From Yersinia enterocolitica subsp. enterocolitica (GTDB lineage Bacteria > Pseudomonadota > Gammaproteobacteria > Enterobacterales > Enterobacteriaceae): DNA of 64,000 bases. Made by a program: the position numbers and the translations under genes. How positions within the stretch are numbered: the stretch's first letter is position 1; every line of letters starts with the position of its first letter. Of this stretch, positions 1-7,045 are shown one piece after another. The notes beneath the pieces are model-generated. The model was not told where the DNA came from and searched no databases. It was given only the letters and a program-made list of their open reading frames with translations. Where the stretch lies: the NCBI RefSeq assembly GCF_901472495.1, contig NZ_LR590469.1, positions 806,001 through 870,000 of the forward strand, read 5' to 3'.

Positions 1-275
1 GGGGGCAAGAAGCACAATTGCCTGATGGCTTCAATGTTGCATTTGCTGGTCTGAAAGACAGCCAGGCCAAGACCGTGGCTCAATGGCAGCAACTCGGTGT
101 TGCCCCCAAGGGAAGTGTGGCTAATCCTGACTTGCGCGCCTGGGTGATCGTGCCTGATGACGTGCAAGGGCGTGCGTTTCTGGTTTATGATAATTTCCGC
201 ACCATTATGCACTGGAACCGTTCTTACTATTTTGCTATCAGCATTGGTATGATGGCAGATAGTATTAGTCAATAA
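1..275 (+). CDS. MltB-type lytic murein transglycosylase, C-terminal end (partial)
   Basis: The reading frame is open from the window edge (first full codon at 3) to a stop at 273-275, so only about 90 C-terminal residues are present. The visible end, with the motif NFRTIMHWNRSYYFAI followed by GMMAD, is typical of the C-terminus of periplasmic MltB-family transglycosylases, which cleave the glycan strand of peptidoglycan with 1,6-anhydro product formation. The catalytic glutamate would lie upstream of the window. Its position directly before ycgM fits the Yersinia order in which such a gene lies between ycgL and ycgM; that order is from memory. Confidence 0.75.
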   Translation, partial: GQEAQLPDGFNVAFAGLKDSQAKTVAQWQQLGVAPKGSVANPDLRAWVIVPDDVQGRAFLVYDNFRTIMHWNRSYYFAISIGMMADSISQ

Positions 276-344
276 AGCCTGTGGCCAATATGAGCAGTAG
301 AACAGCGTATTTGGCCGCGGGTAGTGTCTATCAGGAGAGGCAGT

Positions 345-1001
345 ATGTATCAACATAGAGACTGGCAAGGGGCTTTGCTGGATTTTCCAGTCAATAAAGT
401 GGTTTGCGTAGGCAGTAACTATGCCGAACATATTAAAGAAATGGGCAGTACCACCTCAGTCGAGCCAGTGCTGTTTATAAAGCCTGAAACGGCATTGTGT
501 GATATTCGCCAACCGGTTGCTATCCCGAAAGAGTTCGGTGCTGTTCATCATGAGGTAGAATTAGCCGTTTTGATCGGAACACCGTTAAAGCAAGCGAATG
601 AAGACAGAGCGGCTCGTGCTATTGCTGGGTATGGCGTGGCATTGGATTTAACCCTGCGCGAATTACAGGCCGGGTTGAAAAAAGCGGGGCAGCCGTGGGA
701 AAAGGCCAAAGCATTTGATGGTTCGTGTCCGATTTCGGGTTTTATTCCTGTCGCAGAGTTTGGTGATGCACAACAGGCTGAGTTATCTCTGTCCATTAAT
801 GATGAAATCCGTCAGCAGGGAAACACCCGCGATATGATTACCCCCATTCTGCCCTTGATATGTTATATCAGCCGTTTCTTTACCTTACGTCCTGGCGATA
901 TTATTTTGACCGGTACGCCGCAAGGTGTCGGGCCGATGGCATCGGGTGATATGCTAAAAATTGGCCTGAATGGCAAGACGTTGAGCACCCGTGTACTCTA
1001 A
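345..1001 (+). CDS. ycgM: FAH-family hydrolase/isomerase YcgM
   Basis: A 218-residue fumarylacetoacetate hydrolase-family protein, close to the 219 of E. coli YcgM. The ATG at 345 is chosen over an in-frame GTG at 324 because an AGGAGAGG Shine-Dalgarno lies at 333-340 and the protein then starts MYQHRDW. Family features are the substrate-loop region VVCVGSNYAEHI, the metal-binding acidic cluster HHEVELAVLIG, and the C-terminal LTGTPQGVGP motif. The family acts on small diketo or oxo acids with a divalent metal; the physiological substrate of YcgM is not settled. It is read in the same direction as ycgN about 115 bases downstream. Confidence 0.93.
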   Translation: MYQHRDWQGALLDFPVNKVVCVGSNYAEHIKEMGSTTSVEPVLFIKPETALCDIRQPVAIPKEFGAVHHEVELAVLIGTPLKQANEDRAARAIAGYGVALDLTLRELQAGLKKAGQPWEKAKAFDGSCPISGFIPVAEFGDAQQAELSLSINDEIRQQGNTRDMITPILPLICYISRFFTLRPGDIILTGTPQGVGPMASGDMLKIGLNGKTLSTRVL

Positions 1002-1115
1002 ATATATGCCGCTTGGGCTTGTTGCTCGGGCGGCAAAACTTGCATCTGCTAGCTAAAGCGTCTATAACGACCCGCTCATTTAACACTATATTTATTCACT
1101 ACACCGGATACCGTT

Positions 1116-1562
1116 ATGTCACAACTTCCTTTTTGGCAACAAAAAACACTCGCTGAGATGTCGGATAGCGAATGGGAATCTCTGTGCGACGGATGTGGTC
1201 AATGCTGTTTGAATAAACTGATTGATGAAGACACTGATGAAATTTATTTCACCAATGTGGCTTGCGATCAGCTTAATCTCAAAACCTGTCAATGTCGTAA
1301 CTATGAGCGCCGCTTTGAGTTAGAAGAGGATTGCATCAAGTTAACCCGCGAAAATCTGGTGACTTTTGAATGGTTGCCGCCTACTTGTGCCTACCGTTTA
1401 ATTGGTGAAGGTCATGACTTACCCAAATGGCACCCATTATTAGCAGGTTCAAAATCGGCCATGCATGGCGAGCGAATTTCGGTACGTCATATTGCGGTGC
1501 GCGAGAGTGAAGTGATTGACTGGCAAGACCACATTTTAAATAAACCACAGTGGGCCAGATAA
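1116..1562 (+). CDS. ycgN: UPF0260 cysteine-cluster protein YcgN
   Basis: A 148-residue protein of the UPF0260 (CxxCxxCC) family with the cluster CDGCGQCC near residue 25 and further cysteines in TCQCRNYERR, the arrangement expected for a metal or iron-sulfur site. Its cellular role is unknown. The last eight codons and the stop lie inside a 26-bp sequence repeated at 5122-5147, showing that the gene's 3' end served as an integration site and was restored by the incoming element, so YcgN keeps its normal C-terminus NKPQWAR. Confidence 0.93.
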   Translation: MSQLPFWQQKTLAEMSDSEWESLCDGCGQCCLNKLIDEDTDEIYFTNVACDQLNLKTCQCRNYERRFELEEDCIKLTRENLVTFEWLPPTCAYRLIGEGHDLPKWHPLLAGSKSAMHGERISVRHIAVRESEVIDWQDHILNKPQWAR

Positions 1563-1564
1563 CT
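1539..1564. repeat. attL-like direct repeat at 3' end of ycgN
   Basis: These 26 bases are identical to 5122-5147 in the same orientation. They cover the end of ycgN, including its TAA, and are immediately followed by the convergent integrase gene. A tyrosine recombinase next to one copy and a perfect duplication of a gene's 3' end are the standard signature of att sites. The exact strand-exchange point inside the repeat cannot be read from one sequence. Confidence 0.88.
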
Positions 1565-1586
1565 ATTGATATATAAGTAATTTATA

Positions 1587-2277
1587 TCATATGGCTATTG
1601 TTTGGGGCATGAGTGGGGCATTGTCATTAAAACCAGCGTTCAAAATAGCCATCTGATCAAGGTTGTTCTCTGACATCCATTTCCCGTATACGTTGTAAAT
1701 CATCTGTGCCGATGCGTGGCCCATTTGATTTGCTACAAAGTTTGGATTGGCCCCCGCACTTAATGCCCAGCATGCAAATGTATGACGAGATTCGTATGCT
1801 TTTCTGTGCCTAATCCTGGCCTTCTTTAACATGGTATTCCATGCTGTTCCAATTGACCCAGGGGAGTACCAATGACCACCATTGCCATTTCTGGCTGAAA
1901 TCTTTGGACAGAATACGAAAGTACACTGATCTACTCGTTCCTTGGCAAATTCCCTCAAGTTAACTGTGATGTCATGACATTCACCCAGGCGCGTCATCGC
2001 CGTCTGGTTTTTCAATGCTTCAATGGCGGGATAGGTTAGTCTGATCTCTCTATTGTCAGAGCCTGTTTTGGGAGGGGTAAAGTGGTTAATAACTGCCATA
2101 TTCCTGCTGCTAGTTATAGTCCAATTTTTAGTGTCGATATCTTCCCAACTTAATGCGCATATCTCGCCGTGTCTCATTCCTGTGTTTATTGCTAAAATCC
2201 AGATGTTTTTCATTTTTTCTGAAGGTGAAGCAGATAAACATCGCTGATACTCACTTTTTGTCAGCGGGTGCAATTGT
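1587..2277 (-). pseudogene. Tyrosine recombinase (phage integrase), N-terminally truncated
   Basis: The catalytic half of a lambda-type integrase, read from about HPLTKSEYQ to the stop at 1587. All the catalytic landmarks are visible: the first arginine in NTGMRHGEI, the box-II RHTF (ESRHTFACWALSAGAN) with H-x-x-R, the MGHAS histidine, and the nucleophile tyrosine in IYNVYGKWM. Family members run about 330-400 residues with arm-binding and core-binding domains ahead of this part. Here homology stops near 2275 and the frame continues upstream to 2384 only with unrelated, cysteine-rich residues. I read this as a recombination breakpoint leaving about 230 residues, hence a pseudogene. It sits convergent with ycgN at the att repeat, as expected for the element's own integrase. 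Confidence 0.82.
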
Positions 2278-2660
2278 GAAGATCGTAGAAGATCTCCACA
2301 AATTGGGCTACCTCGAGCGCACGCGCCACACCTAACCCTGAAACAGTGCATTGACCGAATCAGGTGGTGCCGTGAAATATTCAAGGCAAGAATGTTTTAC
2401 TCCTTGGTTAGAGAAATGGGGGTGGAAAATCTACAAAATGCAGCATTACATGAAATATATTTTCATAAGCTATTGGTTTTAAGTTTTGAAAGTGTATATT
2501 TCATTTAAGCTCGGACGTCAAAGGTGAAGAGCGGTGATGTAGTCGAGTCACCAATAAAACATTCAAGGCCCAGTCCTAACCGGTTGGGCTTTTTGCATTT
2601 CTACATTCGCATGGGTACTGGGTTGGGGAATCCAATCGTTGTGAAACAGTAACCAGCCGA
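2278..2660. other. Breakpoint and non-coding stretch inside the ycgN element
   Basis: Just past the integrase breakpoint, the plus strand reads for about 25 codons (to the stop near 2333) with the pattern IVKIVEDLHKLGYLERTR, which resembles the recognition or wing part of a winged-helix regulator, but no complete gene can be assembled. Beyond that only a terminator-like hairpin at 2566-2595 stands out. Confidence 0.4.
2566..2595 (+). terminator. Rho-independent terminator
   Basis: Stem GCCCA/TGGGC with extra A-T pairs, followed by TTTTT. It lies upstream of the toxin-antitoxin pair and probably ends a gene that is no longer recognisable. Confidence 0.6.
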
Positions 2661-2685
2661 ATGTGGTGAATAGAACAATTAAAGA

Positions 2686-2714
2686 TTGCATATTGCGACA
2701 TATTGTTGCATATT
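2686..2714. promoter_or_regulatory. Phased CATATT iterons upstream of the toxin-antitoxin pair
   Basis: CATATT occurs three times with an exact 10-base period (in GCATATT 2688, ACATATT 2698, GCATATT 2708), and the outer two are part of identical TTGCATATT 9-mers. They lie 70-100 bases before the antitoxin start, where ParD-type antitoxins usually bind to autoregulate. Operator function is inference from position and helical phasing. Confidence 0.5.
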
Positions 2715-2785
2715 ATCTGTGCGCATATCGCCAGCGTATGCGTTTCACGTCGCATGAAATACAAATCCTGAGAGAGGTTCGCACA

Positions 2786-3016
2786 ATGGCTACCAGTATT
2801 CGTTTAGACGACGACTTTGTTAGCGACGTAAAGGTTCATGCTGATGCTGCAAGTCGCAGTGTTCCAAAGCAGATTGAACATTGGGCAAAGATAGGGCGTA
2901 TAGCCGAAGATAACCCTGACTTGCCTTACAGTTTAATTCTTGAATCTCTACTGGCGCAAAGCGAGGTCGATAACCACAAGGTTACGCGCTATGTCAGAAG
3001 AACAGCACGAAAGTGA
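2786..3016 (+). CDS. ParD-like type II antitoxin
   Basis: A 76-residue protein beginning MATSIRLDDDFV; the ATG at 2786 has a GAGAGG Shine-Dalgarno about 10 bases upstream, so the longer open frame from 2663 is not used. The start (IRLDDDFVSDVKVHADAASR) and the segment SVPKQIEHWAKIGRIAEDNPDLP match the ParD-like antitoxin family, with an N-terminal DNA-binding part and a C-terminal toxin-binding part. It overlaps the RelE-type toxin gene by 26 bases, so the two are translationally linked. Neighbouring phased repeats upstream suggest autoregulation. Confidence 0.85.
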   Translation: MATSIRLDDDFVSDVKVHADAASRSVPKQIEHWAKIGRIAEDNPDLPYSLILESLLAQSEVDNHKVTRYVRRTARK

Positions 3017-3320
3017 GATTGACGTTTATGAAACTCGTCGATTCACAAAGGCATTAGCAAAACTACCAGAGGCTCACTTGGTGGTGGTGGAAGATGAAAT
3101 CGAAAAGATTATCAAAAATCCCATTATAGGTGAGCAGAAAAAGGGGGATCTCAGTTATCTCCGCGTCCATAAGTTTCAGCTTAATAACCAGCTTATTTTG
3201 CTGGGATATAGCTGGTTAGAAGATAAAATCGAGCTTTACTTACTAAGTTTAGGTTCGCACGAAAACTTCTTTCAGGAACAAAAGCAGCAACGTAAAGCCG
3301 ATCTCAAGTTAATTAGCTAG
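2991..3320 (+). CDS. RelE/ParE-family toxin
   Basis: A 109-residue protein starting MSEEQHESEIDVYETRRFTK at the ATG 2991, inside the end of the antitoxin gene. The RelE/ParE fold is recognisable from YETRRFTKALAKLP, the charged central segment with KKGDLSYLRVHKF, and the C-terminal strand IELYLLSLGSHENFF. Related toxins are either ribosome-dependent mRNA endonucleases or gyrase poisons; sequence alone does not decide which. The final SHENFF is commonly seen in chromosomal RelE-like toxins. A strong terminator with a TTCG tetraloop follows at once, closing the two-gene operon. Confidence 0.83.
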   Translation: MSEEQHESEIDVYETRRFTKALAKLPEAHLVVVEDEIEKIIKNPIIGEQKKGDLSYLRVHKFQLNNQLILLGYSWLEDKIELYLLSLGSHENFFQEQKQQRKADLKLIS

Positions 3321-3335
3321 TCGGCATAAAATTTT

Positions 3336-3360
3336 AAGGCTTACTTCGGTGGGCCTTTTT
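3336..3360 (+). terminator. Terminator of the toxin-antitoxin operon
   Basis: Nine-pair stem with wobble pairs from AAGGCTTAC, a TTCG loop and GTGGGCCTT, followed by a T run. It starts 16 bases after the toxin stop codon. Confidence 0.8.
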
Positions 3361-3486
3361 TATTTAGCTCTGCCGCCAGCGCCAATCACCCTCAAACAAA
3401 CTCCGTGTCTGAATGGATCACGGCGGCAGGGCTATTCCCAAAACCAGATGAGCTATTCTCGGATACAACCGGATGGATATTAATGA

Positions 3487-3786
3487 ATGGTCCCCGACCA
3501 TTCGCCGTTATTCTATGCTAGTAATAACGACGAATGGTTAGCTGGCCCCGCGCCGCAAGTTGTGACACAGATGATTATTGAAACCACGTAAAAACAAATC
3601 GCTATTTTATCTCATGCATCGGACATAATTGGCGCTATTACAGATGAGATCGAGGGGCTGGAGGATAGCGAAAAAGATATTCCGGTAAAATTGCGTTCTG
3701 ACTTGAAAACGTGGAAACAATATCGAGTGAAGGTGAAAAATATCGATGCTTCACTTACGCCTGATGCTGTTTTAACAGAAGTATAA
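3487..3786 (+). pseudogene. Phage tail-fibre assembly protein (Tfa) remnant
   Basis: A single frame reads LFYASNNDEWLAGPAP, then an in-frame TAA at 3589-3591, then continues through EGLEDSEKDIPVKLRSDL and LKTWKQYRVKVKNID to a stop at 3784-3786. The FYAS(N) start and the C-terminal LKxWKxYRVxVxxID block are typical of Tfa chaperones, which help fold tail fibres of tailed phages. The internal stop and the lack of a full N-terminus make it a pseudogene. Just upstream another frame gives EWITAAGLFPKP, probably a related tail fragment. It shows the element is derived from a tailed phage. Confidence 0.7.
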
Positions 3787-3867
3787 AATACAAAACCGGG
3801 CTTAATTACCCGGTGGTTAAACGTTAGCTAAAAATGTCAGATATCACTCTTCGCGATGTTTAATCTT

Positions 3868-4092
3868 TTATTTCTGTTTAGTTACTGTGAATTTATCACT
3901 ACATTTTTGCACAGCCCAGAATATTATAGCGCCGACCACGAAGAAGCCGATAGCAACACCCCAGGCGGTAATCCCTTCATAGAAGGCATAAGCAATCATA
4001 AATCCTATAGCCATTATGAACGTAACAATAACGCCAATCATATCGAAGATGAATCGCAAAAAACCATTAATAACTTTTGATTTCATCTGCAA
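3868..4092 (-). CDS. Small two-helix membrane protein, unknown
   Basis: A 74-residue protein with two strongly hydrophobic segments, about residues 18-38 (MIGVIVTFIMAIGFMIAYAF) and 43-62 (AWGVAIGFFVVGAIIFWAV), and a charged tail CSDKFTVTKQK. I do not recognise the family. Its start lies 26 bases inside the end of the upstream 213-residue gene, so translation of the two is probably coupled. In size and membrane character it could be an immunity or accessory protein for its partner, but that is inference only. Confidence 0.65.
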   Translation of the reverse strand: MQMKSKVINGFLRFIFDMIGVIVTFIMAIGFMIAYAFYEGITAWGVAIGFFVVGAIIFWAVQKCSDKFTVTKQK

Positions 4093-4708
4093 AATGCCTC
4101 AACGCTATAGGGTTATTTTTTGCCAATTTACTGAGTTTAATAAATCGCTCGAATGGCTTCTCAAAAAGAAAGAACAACATATCGTAGTCATCCGGTTTTA
4201 ATTTATTAAAAAGCGATGGGTTTTCTCGGGCTAATGTCCGTGATGCTTCACTGGCGCGAGAGGCGATCCCTTGTAGCATAACTATGGAAACCATCGCGGT
4301 GGTACCCAGTCTAAAACTCAGTGTTACCGCAGAACTGGCCGCTAAGCCACTAACGACTCGTCCACTGATATAACCTGATATCAATGTTTGTGCCGCCATA
4401 CGCGTGATTTTACCGGTGGCACCATAGATAAGCTCTTGATGTAATTGTTGAATGGTTTCATCCGGTAAACGGCTGAGGGTATCATGAATGATGATATCTG
4501 CTATTTTAGCGATAATAAATCGATCGCGGATGAGATTACTGAAGGCATTAAGAAAACGCTTATCATCAGTCATATTACGTTGTTGATAATATCGTCCGCC
4601 ATCGGAAAGATTTAAATCTTGAAAGGTTCGCTCAACCCCCAAATATAAATCCATGGGGATAGACTTGATTCCCTCAGCCATGGCCTTAATAAATCTTGAT
4701 GAATCCAT
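4067..4708 (-). CDS. Unknown 213-residue protein with hydrophobic hairpin, element cargo
   Basis: The start MDSSRFIKAMAEGIKSIP is followed by a mixed polar region, then a hydrophobic stretch at about residues 110-160 (including LISGYISGRVVSGLAASSAV and TTAMVSIVMLQGIASRASEA) that could form a helical hairpin. A C-terminal polar domain with DDYDMLFFLFEKPFERFIKL closes it. I do not recognise the family and no enzyme motif is visible. It overlaps the following two-helix membrane gene by 26 bases and lies at the end of the element away from the integrase, a usual place for cargo. A membrane-active toxin, defence effector or lysogenic-conversion function is possible, none shown. Confidence 0.65.
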   Translation of the reverse strand: MDSSRFIKAMAEGIKSIPMDLYLGVERTFQDLNLSDGGRYYQQRNMTDDKRFLNAFSNLIRDRFIIAKIADIIIHDTLSRLPDETIQQLHQELIYGATGKITRMAAQTLISGYISGRVVSGLAASSAVTLSFRLGTTAMVSIVMLQGIASRASEASRTLARENPSLFNKLKPDDYDMLFFLFEKPFERFIKLSKLAKNNPIALRHFADEIKSY

Positions 4709-5121
4709 AACTTTTCCTTGTTATTGCCCTATATATTCCTGTCCAAGCATATTGGATTTGGATGATTACTCCAAACTATTAAGGTGAGCAAAATTCTGAA
4801 AATAGGGGGGCACTTCGGGAATCCAGGTGTTATTCATCTTCACTTAGATTGAGCAGAAGGACTCGGGTACCAAGAGTAACGTTGTATTTGCCAACCAAAT
4901 CACTGTTGAATACTAATTCAGAAGCAAAAATTCAAGGTTCAGTATACGAGACGAACGGGTAGGCATTTTTCTTGAGGTGGTAATTGCTGAATGGGGCAAA
5001 AAATTACCGCAAAACAACTCAAAGCAACATGCGAAGTGAGTCAGTTTGCGGTAATGCATTGCTAAAACCTTAGATTCCACCTACGCCAACGTGTTACCTT
5101 AACCTGTGGTGGCTTATCTTG
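4709..5121. other. Non-coding end of the ycgN element
   Basis: No gene is seen. The stretch presumably includes the promoter of the minus-strand cargo pair. Near 5006-5054 TTACCGCAAA and TTTGCGGTAA form a 10-bp inverted repeat about 30 bases apart, 70-120 bases before the right att copy; this might be a recombinase or excisionase arm site. Confidence 0.35.
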
Positions 5122-5147
5122 AATAAACCACAGTGGGCCAGATAACT
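5122..5147. repeat. attR-like direct repeat
   Basis: Identical over 26 bases to the end of ycgN at 1539-1564. It marks the far boundary of the integrated element; sequence from 5148 on is presumably the original downstream flank of ycgN. Confidence 0.88.
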
Positions 5148-5210
5148 CGTCACTATCATCAATCTAGATATGACATAATAACGCCGAAATTTAACCAAGA
5201 AACTTAAAAA

Positions 5211-5567
5211 ATGAAATATTCTACTTTAGCCGCTGTTATCATCGGCATCTCCGCTACTTTAGGTAGTGTTTCACACCAGGTTCAGGCTGCTGGGGCTTCA
5301 TTAATTAATCTTGATTGCGAATTGAAAGAGGGCGGTAGCCTTTCTGCTGTATTGGATGGGCCTAATCAGCAATTGACCATTGATAAGTCAGTTTTTCAAT
5401 TTGTTAAAGTTAATCCGGAAGGTCAGGGTGAGTCATTAATCTTCCAGAAGACAAATAACCAAGAACAGGTTATTGCCGCTCTTAATATCTCTGCAATACC
5501 AATCCGCCTGGCTATTGTCGATGGCGAGCAGGCCAGCCAGTATACTTGTACCCATACCAAAGCATAA
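5211..5567 (+). CDS. Small secreted protein of unknown function
   Basis: A 118-residue protein with a clear Sec signal peptide (MKYSTLAAVIIGISATLGSV then an A-x-A type cleavage site near VQAAG). The mature part of about 90 residues has two cysteines, one near the start (NLDCELKEGG) and one near the end (QYTCTHTKA), that could form a disulfide in the periplasm. No family is recognised. It stands alone with its own terminator about 25 bases after the stop. It would have lain directly behind ycgN before the element inserted. Confidence 0.75.
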   Translation: MKYSTLAAVIIGISATLGSVSHQVQAAGASLINLDCELKEGGSLSAVLDGPNQQLTIDKSVFQFVKVNPEGQGESLIFQKTNNQEQVIAALNISAIPIRLAIVDGEQASQYTCTHTKA

Positions 5568-5590
5568 TGATTTGATTATATTGGTAAAAG

Positions 5591-5616
5591 AAGGCTGCCA
5601 TCAGGTGGCCTTTTTT
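5591..5616 (+). terminator. Rho-independent terminator
   Basis: Hairpin between AAGG..CCA and TGGCCTT followed by six T residues, directly downstream of the small secreted protein gene. Confidence 0.75.
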
Positions 5617-5933
5617 AGTTGTATCACGGGCAGAACAGTCATTTATTTTGTGTTAGCAAGAAATAAAAAATCCAGATTGTTCTGAAATATAAAATTATAT
5701 TCAATTGGTCTTGATGAAATACTATAACGCTGTATGATTATTAGTCGGGTGAAGTTAAAATCTAATCCAGTTGGCAGTTTGCGGAACAAGTTGTTTAACA
5801 GAAAAGCATATTGGTGAGATTGTCAGTGTGTTTCTCTGTTATGCAATAGTCATGCTTAGGCTGTGTAACGTTGGAGTGTACGATGGACGCTTACGCCATA
5901 ACATGACGGCCGGGAAAGTACCGGCACCCTTTC
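5617..5933 (+). other. Long intergenic leader, possible small RNA or leader-peptide region
   Basis: No convincing long gene. Near its end are a short reading frame with a GGAG site (ATG 5883, stop 5904-5906, MDAYAIT), a small hairpin GCCGG..CCGGC at 5909-5925 and then a strong terminator. An unlabelled small RNA ending at that terminator, or an attenuator ahead of the lpxA paralogue, would both fit. Confidence 0.35.
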
Positions 5934-5961
5934 AAAACCCTGGTTTTCGCCGGGGTTTTTT
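5934..5961 (+). terminator. Strong rho-independent terminator
   Basis: Stem AAAACCCtGG/CCgGGGTTTT with the loop TTTTCG and a T run. It lies 160 bases upstream of the LpxA paralogue and is not attached to any recognised gene. Confidence 0.8.
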
Positions 5962-6120
5962 ATATGGGCGATTGAGTCAGTATAACGGCCATATTCTCGT
6001 ATTCCTGTCTTTTTTCTGTCAGTAAATCCGATTAAACCAATGGATGGATTAGTCTCTCAGTCAACACTGAAGTTACCCACAAAGCAGTAAGTGAGTCCTC
6101 CACCAGGAGAGTTAAATAGC

Positions 6121-6909
6121 TTGATTGATGCCACCGCGATAATTTCTGCTTCTGCAATTATTGAGAAGGGGGCGGTGATTGGTGCGAATGTGCAAATTGG
6201 CCACTTTTGCTACATTGGTTCTCAAGTCACTATTGGTTCCGGCACGGTACTTAAATCACATGTTGTGATTAATGGTCTTACCGAGCTTGGATGTGACAAT
6301 AATATTGGACAATTTTCCTCCATCGGAGAGGTTAATCAGGATCTTAAATATAAGGGTGAGAGTACTCGGGTTGTGATTGGCAACCGCAACTTGATTCAGC
6401 AAAATGTCACTATCCATCGGGGTACGTTGCAGGGCGGTGGGGTTACACATATCGGTAATGATAATAATCTGATGAGTCATGTTCATATTGGCCACGATTG
6501 TATCGTGGGTAATCACTGTTTATTAGCTTCAAATGTGGGTTTGGCTGGGCATGTTGAAGTTGATGACTTTGCCATTATCAGTGCTGGCAGTGCGGTACAT
6601 CAATTCTGTGTGATAGGAACCTACGCATTAATCAATACCGGTGCTTGTGTGGTGCAGGATATTCCTCCTTATGTCATAGCTGAAGGAAATCGTGCTGTTC
6701 CCGTAGGCATAAGAGAAACTGGAGTTGAGGCTGATTGGTTAAATAGTGGTGACCGGCAAGCGGTTATAGAGGCTTACCGGCTTATTTATCATACAGGTAA
6801 GTTAGTGGCTGATGTGAATAATGAAATTGAGTTATTGGCTAAAGAGTGGCAAATACTGTTGGCTTATAAACCTTTTTTCAGCCGCTCGGCTCGTGGCATT
6901 ATTCGTTAA
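6121..6909 (+). CDS. LpxA paralogue, acyl-ACP:UDP-GlcNAc O-acyltransferase
   Basis: A left-handed beta-helix acyltransferase with repeated hexapeptides (AVIGANVQIG, VTIGSGTV). The TTG at 6121, behind an AGGAG site at 6105, gives exactly 262 residues like E. coli LpxA and the expected start [M]IDATAIIS; the GTG at 6091 adds residues without homology. Catalytic His125 (HIGHDC), His122, Asp74 and Lys76 are all conserved. The residue matching E. coli Gly173, which sets acyl-chain length, is Thr173. The gene is not in the fabZ-lpxA-lpxB cluster, so it is probably a second copy working in lipid A or another acylated amino sugar. Substrate preference is inferred. Confidence 0.85.
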   Translation: MIDATAIISASAIIEKGAVIGANVQIGHFCYIGSQVTIGSGTVLKSHVVINGLTELGCDNNIGQFSSIGEVNQDLKYKGESTRVVIGNRNLIQQNVTIHRGTLQGGGVTHIGNDNNLMSHVHIGHDCIVGNHCLLASNVGLAGHVEVDDFAIISAGSAVHQFCVIGTYALINTGACVVQDIPPYVIAEGNRAVPVGIRETGVEADWLNSGDRQAVIEAYRLIYHTGKLVADVNNEIELLAKEWQILLAYKPFFSRSARGIIR

Positions 6910-6957
6910 TGAATAATGTGGCGGATCTCTAGCATCATTCGACGTCCAGAAGATAAA

Positions 6958-6982
6958 AAGGCGCCACATTTCTGGGCGCCTT
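6958..6982. terminator. Bidirectional terminator between lpxA paralogue and dsbB
   Basis: Perfect stem AAGGCGCC/GGCGCCTT with a nine-base loop. On the minus strand it is followed by TTTTTATC, so it is a good terminator for dsbB. Confidence 0.82.
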
Positions 6983-7045
6983 AAACAGATAAAGATATGT
7001 GTGAAAATGATCAACCGATATGAAAACCATCAATCGAAATAAAAA

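Larger units (their letters stand above)
1565..5121. mobile_element. Integrated element (prophage remnant) in ycgN
   Basis: About 3.6 kb between two perfect 26-bp repeats. In order it carries a truncated lambda-type integrase (minus), a ParD-like/RelE pair (plus), a tail-fibre assembly pseudogene (plus) and an overlapping pair of unknown genes (minus). Phage structural, replication and excision genes are absent, so it looks like a decayed or recombined prophage that has kept its ends and some cargo. Mobility without the missing integrase N-terminus is doubtful. Confidence 0.82.

Noticed and set aside
2663..2785. N-terminal extension of the ParD-like gene
   Set aside because: The added residues lie over the operator-like repeats and show no homology; the ATG at 2786 has the ribosome site and matches family starts.
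5800..5830. ATTGGTGAGATT stretch similar to the seed region of OmrA/OmrB small RNAs
   Set aside because: Only about 12 bases match, the distance to the terminator is wrong and the locus is not the aas-galR interval where those RNAs lie.
5771..6025. 84-codon open frame before the LpxA paralogue
   Set aside because: It runs straight through a strong terminator hairpin, has no good ribosome site and no recognisable domain.
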